Positions 60,614 to 64,000 of a DNA stretch of 64,000 bases are shown piece by piece (within the stretch, counting starts at the first letter, position 1; each line of letters opens with the position of its first letter). This DNA is from JBQLZO01 sp052168315 (GTDB taxonomy: Bacteria > Planctomycetota > Phycisphaerae > Phycisphaerales > UBA1924): positions 11,458-75,457 of the forward strand of contig JBQLZO010000092.1 of assembly GCA_052168315.1 (NCBI GenBank), given 5' to 3'. The notes below the pieces were generated by a model. The model was not told where the DNA came from, did not search any database, and saw only the letters and a list, made by a program, of their open reading frames with translations. The position numbers were made by a program, and so were the translations under genes.

Positions 60614-61534
60614 ATGCACGATGACGATGTCTATGCGGTGCTGGACGATGAGGGTGGCGCGGGCGGTGCGCGGCGCGGGAGCGGCGGGGCACCCGTTGGT
60701 GGTGGATCGACCGCGGGTCGCGGCGCGGATGGTGGTCGCGCGGCGGGCGCGGTGTGGGGGCGGGCCGATGGGTCGTGGGTGGCTCCGCGGACGCTGTCGG
60801 TGATCGTTCCGGTGTACAACGAGCGGGACTCGCTGGCAGCGCTGGTGCAGCGGCTGGATGCGTTCCCCTCGCCCTGCGGGCTGGCGCGTGAGCTGGTGTT
60901 CGTGGATGACGGGTCGACGGACGGGTCGGCGGATGTGCTCGATGAGCTGCTGGGCGAGCGGACCGATGCGCGGCTGATCGAGCACGCATCGAACCGCGGG
61001 AAGGGCGCGGCGATCCGGTCCGGGCTCGGCGCGGCAAGCGGTGATGTGGTGCTGATCCACGACGCCGACCTGGAGTACGACCCGCGCGACCACGCGGGCG
61101 TTCTGGAGCCGCTGATGGACGGGCGTGCCGATGCGGTGATCGGGTCGCGGTTCCTGGGGCAGACGCATCGGGTGCTGTACTTCTGGCACTACAAGGCGAA
61201 TCGGTTGATCACGCTGTGCTCGAACGCGTGCACGAACCTGAACCTGTCGGACATCGAGTGCGGGACGAAGGCGTTCTCGCGGCGGGTGGCGGCGCAGCTG
61301 GGGCCGATGCTGAAGGAGGATCGGTTCGGGATCGAGCCGGAGATGGTCGGGCGGCTTGCGCAGATCCGCTGGAGCAAGCGGGGCGAGCCGATGCAGGGGC
61401 CTGGCGGGCGGCGGCTGCGGATCTACGAGGTGGCCGTGAGCTATAGCGGTCGGACCTACGCGGAGGGGAAGAAGATCGGGTGGCGCGATGGTGTGCGGGC
61501 GCTGTGGGTGATCGCGCGGGTCTGGCTGACCTGA
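60614..61534 (+). CDS. GT2-family glycosyltransferase (dolichol-phosphate-mannose-synthase-like)
   Basis: 306 residues from ATG 60614. After ~65 Gly/Arg-rich residues the GT-A fold begins with LSVIVPVYNERDSLAALV. It continues with LVFVDDGSTDGSADVLDELL, NRGKGAAIRSGLGAASGDVV, and the metal-binding DADLEYDPRD. IGSRFLGQTHR and SDIECGTKAFSRRVA follow. It lacks C-terminal membrane helices, so it is of the soluble DPM1-like type. It probably transfers a sugar to a polyprenyl phosphate for surface glycans; acceptor unknown. It is convergent with the PEP-CTERM gene. Confidence 0.9.
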   Translation: MHDDDVYAVLDDEGGAGGARRGSGGAPVGGGSTAGRGADGGRAAGAVWGRADGSWVAPRTLSVIVPVYNERDSLAALVQRLDAFPSPCGLARELVFVDDGSTDGSADVLDELLGERTDARLIEHASNRGKGAAIRSGLGAASGDVVLIHDADLEYDPRDHAGVLEPLMDGRADAVIGSRFLGQTHRVLYFWHYKANRLITLCSNACTNLNLSDIECGTKAFSRRVAAQLGPMLKEDRFGIEPEMVGRLAQIRWSKRGEPMQGPGGRRLRIYEVAVSYSGRTYAEGKKIGWRDGVRALWVIARVWLT

Positions 61535-61590
61535 GCGAGTTGCGGGTGGTGAGTGGTGGGTCGCGGGCGATTGGGGAGCGTTCCGTTGCA

Positions 61591-61627
61591 TGAAAAAGAA
61601 CAGCCCGCGGCGCGGGGCCGCGGGCTG
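61591..61627 (-). terminator. intrinsic terminator for the PEP-CTERM gene
   Basis: Read on the minus strand, CAGCCCGCGGC pairs with GCCGCGGGCTG (61617-61627 with 61601-61611), 11 bp with a 5-base loop, then TTCTTTTTCA (complement of 61591-61600). It sits 47 bases past the stop of the minus-strand gene and within 70 bases of the facing glycosyltransferase stop. Confidence 0.85.
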
Positions 61628-61674
61628 CCTGAGTTCTCGGTCAAACTCGCTCGTTGCTGTCAGCGTTGCGCGGT

Positions 61675-62286
61675 TCAGGCGCGACGACGACGGGCGGTGG
61701 CGAGGCCGGCGACGCCGAAGAGGGCGAGGGCGCCGGGGGTCGGGATCTTCACGAACTCGATGGTGAAGTTGCTGTACTCGGTGTTGCCATCCCAGGTGTC
61801 GGTGAGCCCGATCTCGATGAACTGGGGCTTGGCGATGGGGTTCTCGAAGGTGAACGAGTGGCTGTAGGAACCCGGGGCGCTGGACCCGGAGCCGTTGAAG
61901 TCCCAGACATCGAGGATGTCGGTGGCGGCTTCGGCGGGGCCGAGGCCGTAGGCACCGGCGAGGGCGCCGAGGTAGCGGAAGTCGCCAGCGAAGCCGACGG
62001 TGAGCCCGCCGAGGTTGAGGACCATGCCGAGGTCCGAGGCCCACGACGCATCGAGGTCGGGGGCACCGGCGGAGGTCACCTCGTCGTAGTCGAAGGAGAT
62101 GTTGATGCCGGTGATGACCTTGCTGTTGGCGGCCGGATCGACATCGGTCTCGATCACGGGGTCATCGCCGAAGGCGGTGGCGTGCTCACCAAAGAAGATG
62201 GTGCCGAGGTTGAACACCTCGTTGGTGTCGCCGAAGGCTGAGCCTGCGACGGCGAGCAGGGCGGCGGTTGCGAGGGTGGCTTTCAT
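61675..62286 (-). CDS. PEP-CTERM-type sorted exported protein
   Basis: 203 residues. The signal peptide is MKATLATAALLAVAGSAFGD. The C-terminal sorting tail is IPTPGALALFGVAGLATARRRR: a PTPG variant of the PEP motif, a hydrophobic helix and an Arg cluster, the layout recognised by exosortase. The mature body is a beta-rich domain with VITGINISFDYDEVTSAGAP and TFENPIAKPQFIEIGLTDTW. No exosortase is in the window. Proteins of this class are usually processed at the C-terminus and released or anchored to surface polysaccharide. GAGAGGA precedes the start. Confidence 0.85.
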   Translation of the reverse strand: MKATLATAALLAVAGSAFGDTNEVFNLGTIFFGEHATAFGDDPVIETDVDPAANSKVITGINISFDYDEVTSAGAPDLDASWASDLGMVLNLGGLTVGFAGDFRYLGALAGAYGLGPAEAATDILDVWDFNGSGSSAPGSYSHSFTFENPIAKPQFIEIGLTDTWDGNTEYSNFTIEFVKIPTPGALALFGVAGLATARRRRA

Positions 62287-62629
62287 GACTGGTCTTCCTC
62301 TCTTCTTTCTTCTCTATCCTGAACGGACTGTCCCGTGGTGCTGACTGCCATCACCGCACGGGCGCATGACTGGAACACGAACACACGGAATCGGCCGACA
62401 CACTCGGCCGGGGTTGGGCGGATTGGCGAGGGAAGGTCACGGTTGGCGCGTGGTTCCCGACGGGGTCTTCGAGGACCCACCGGGAGATACGCCGGACGCC
62501 TCGGGCCCGAAAGCCCGCGGTCCTGTGGTCTTCCCTCACGCGCGCCGTACGGATCGTGAACGACCCGTACAGACGGCCTGAACATTCTCAACCTACTCAC
62601 CCACCGGCGCGAATCAACCACAATCTGGG

Positions 62630-62662
62630 CGAACTGGTGAATTTCCCGCAATTCCCAGTTCG
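62630..62662. other. AT-containing hairpin in a 680-base gene-free spacer
   Basis: CGAACTGGTGAATT (62630-62643) pairs with AATTCCCAGTTCG (62650-62662) with one bulged T and a TCCCGC loop. The whole spacer 62287-62966 otherwise shows no convincing gene. The hairpin is ~350 bases upstream of the PEP-CTERM start on the transcribed minus strand. Confidence 0.4.
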
Positions 62663-62880
62663 GCTCGATGATCGTCCACTGCAGCAGTGGGCAGGGCGAC
62701 CGGTTCTCGGACGATCTGTGGCCCTTTGGGGCGTGGCGGGGTGCCCGAGGCCGCTGATCAGGCTCGTGGCTCGATGCCGATTGCTGCCACTCCGGCCGGA
62801 ACGCGGTTTGGAGTGTCGCGATGCTTGCGGGGGGCGCAGCAGATGCTCGGGGAATCACGACGGTTCGGTGATCTGTGTGA

Positions 62881-62923
62881 AACGACGGGAGCCGCGGCTG
62901 ATGCCGCGGCTCCGTGTGTCGTT
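62881..62923 (-). terminator. hairpin downstream of the dockerin-tail gene
   Basis: GGAGCCGCGGC (62888-62898) pairs perfectly with GCCGCGGCTCC (62903-62913) around TGAT. An outer pair AACGAC (62881-62886) with GTCGTT (62918-62923) extends it across an internal loop. It lies 44 bases past the minus-strand stop. There is no strong T-tract. Confidence 0.6.
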
Positions 62924-62966
62924 CCGGGTGGTGTGGGATGGGCTGGGACGGCTGGCCAGCTCAGCG

Positions 62967-63443
62967 CTACGGGCACATGCTCCCGAAGGAGCTGAGGAGA
63001 ATGCCGAGGTCGTCGGAGTTGGTGAACCCATCGGCGTTGACATCGCTGGAGAGGTCGCCCTTGGAACTGAAGCCGCTGAGGAGGAGCCCGAGATCGTCGG
63101 AATCGACGGCGTTGTCGCCGTTGAGGTCGGCGCCGGCGCAGCGGTAGAGGATTGTGGGGGTTCGGATGGCGATGAGCACCGGGGGCTGTTCGCGGATGAG
63201 GGTGATGGTGCGATTGGCGCGGACCACGGGCGGAGGCTCTCGGATGAGGGTGACCGGGCGGGCCGCGAGGGGGGGGCCCGGGTCGAACAGCAGTGTGACG
63301 GGTCGGGATGTGACGACCGGGCCGGAGCCTGCGCCGGCCGCCTGGGAAGCGCACGCGGCGCAGCACAGGATCGGCGTCAGCGCGTGTCGCCACCGGGACC
63401 GGCGCATGGCGGCGTTCGACATTCGGTTTGTGGGTGTGATCAT
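62967..63443 (-). CDS. short exported protein: repeat linker plus dockerin-like tag
   Basis: 158 residues. The N-terminal signal region has ALTPILCCAACASQAAG. Then come about four imperfect repeats of ~16 residues of the type (S/A)RPVTLxxxPPPVxxA (RPVTLLFDPGPPLAA, RPVTLIREPPPVVRA, NRTITLIREQPPVLIA). After a Cys come two dockerin-like repeats, AVDSDDLGLLLSGF and TNSDDLGILLSSFG, then a closing Cys. It has no catalytic domain, so it may be a stand-alone display module. The ATG overlaps the stop of the upstream partial gene (ATGA), so the two are translationally coupled. Confidence 0.75.
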   Translation of the reverse strand: MITPTNRMSNAAMRRSRWRHALTPILCCAACASQAAGAGSGPVVTSRPVTLLFDPGPPLAARPVTLIREPPPVVRANRTITLIREQPPVLIAIRTPTILYRCAGADLNGDNAVDSDDLGLLLSGFSSKGDLSSDVNADGFTNSDDLGILLSSFGSMCP

Positions 63444-64000
63444 GGGCGCGCTCCGGCATCGACGAGCAGCGTGACCTCGACGGGCACAGCGCTGGGGAGT
63501 GCGAGAGAAGCCGTGGCGGTCGAGAACGCGAACGATCCGGCGAGCGGGCTGGACTGCACGATGAACGATTCGCCCTCGGCGGGCGTGATGAGGACATCGA
63601 CGATTGATCCGGGGGCGATGTTGTTCGCTTCGATCGTGATGACCACGGGTGAGTCGGCGATGGTGGGCGCATCGGGCGTGTAGACATGCGCGCGTGGATC
63701 ATCGCTGACGGGCTGCCCGCCGGCATTGACGATGCGGAGCGCGGGTGTGGATGGATCCTGGAAGAGCGGGCCGGGGGCGGCGAAGCTGGGGAGGGGGTCG
63801 AAGCTGATGCCGGAGAAATTCTGGATGTTGGCTTCGATTCGGATGCGTCCATCGCCACCGTCGTTGCCCGATGTCCCTCCCCTCGCAAGGATGTCGATGC
63901 TTTGGCTCGTGGATGCGATCTCGTTCGCAACGAGACGAATGGCGCCGCCTGATCCAGCGCCGTTACCGCCTGAGTCGGAGTTGCCGCCGTTGGCGGAGAT
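63440..64000 (-). CDS. secreted Gly-rich beta protein (5' partial, runs off the window)
   Basis: The minus-strand frame is open from 64000 down to the stop at 63440 without an obvious start, so the N-terminus lies outside. The visible ~186 residues begin with a Gly/Asn/Ser-rich section (SGGAIRLVANEIASTSQSID, GGDGRIRIEANI), typical of large repetitive exported planctomycete proteins. A short Ig-like segment follows (VVITIEANNIAPGSIVDVLI, PVEVTLLVDAGARP). It overlaps the dockerin-tail gene by four bases. It lacks a dockerin tail itself. Confidence 0.75.
   Translation of the reverse strand: MSANGGNSDSGGNGAGSGGAIRLVANEIASTSQSIDILARGGTSGNDGGDGRIRIEANIQNFSGISFDPLPSFAAPGPLFQDPSTPALRIVNAGGQPVSDDPRAHVYTPDAPTIADSPVVITIEANNIAPGSIVDVLITPAEGESFIVQSSPLAGSFAFSTATASLALPSAVPVEVTLLVDAGARP

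Noticed and set aside
62283..62858. 191-codon minus-strand frame in the long spacer
   Set aside because: It has no signal, domain or ribosome site and overlaps the start of the PEP-CTERM gene in another frame.
3..63443. cellulosome interpretation of the dockerin-like tails
   Set aside because: No cohesin, scaffoldin or glycoside hydrolase was seen, and the tagged proteins are mainly proteases and structural proteins.

Overview
The window is high-GC DNA with strong third-position GC bias. It looks like a chromosome of a Phycisphaerae-type planctomycete. This call is an inference from several features seen together: C-terminal dockerin-like tags of the form DSDDLGxLLxxFG on secreted proteins, two large pseudopilin-like secreted proteins with the N-terminal GFTLxELLVV signature, an ECF sigma factor translationally coupled to a WD40 Ser/Thr kinase, a PEP-CTERM-type sorting tail, and a type II secretion (T2SS) locus. 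I recognised no rRNA, tRNA, CRISPR array, transposase or prophage.

Layout. 1-4.4 kb: the end of an ASPIC/UnbV protein with a dockerin tail, a UPF0316 membrane protein, an FKBP-like lipoprotein, a PBP4-type carboxypeptidase, and a free-standing tRNA-binding domain. 4.4-8.1 kb: RidA, then two paralogous pseudopilin-like proteins ending at a clear intrinsic terminator. 8.3-25.5 kb: a minus-strand run of 14 genes. In transcription order it is two LTxxQ-rich secreted proteins, gspE, F, G, H, I, J, K, an L/PilMN-like gene, an M/PilO-like gene, a C/PilP-like gene, the secretin gspD and a lipoprotein. Most junctions overlap by a few bases. The exceptions are the gspI-gspJ and gspH-gspG junctions, which carry short repeats; the first of these gives GspJ an unusual 82-residue leader.

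25.8-35.7 kb is mostly housekeeping: proC, accA, a histone-like/DksA fusion coupled to lspA, membrane proteins, an AbgT transporter with an extra domain, a thioredoxin-like lipoprotein, and rsmA. 35.9-44 kb: a large dockerin-tagged subtilase, a 2-oxoadipate dioxygenase/decarboxylase homologue (YdcJ/HglS family), a GNAT-like lipoprotein and a Y-family polymerase. 43.6-50.9 kb: ECF sigma/WD40 kinase, globin, an RsmB-like methyltransferase with an RGG-rich tail, and a PTS EIIA. 51-64 kb: a beta-solenoid dockerin protein, an FkbM methyltransferase, a second dockerin-tagged subtilase, a DUF1573 protein, a lipoprotein, a GT2 glycosyltransferase, a PEP-CTERM protein, and a dockerin-tail gene overlapped by a partial secreted protein that runs off the end.

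The main theme is export. One compact region carries a near-complete T2SS (no prepilin peptidase seen here), pseudopilin relatives, and at least five exported proteins sharing a Cys-flanked C-terminal dockerin-like tag that could be secretion or surface-attachment cargo. No cohesin was seen. Most boundaries between convergent genes hold strong hairpins, listed individually.
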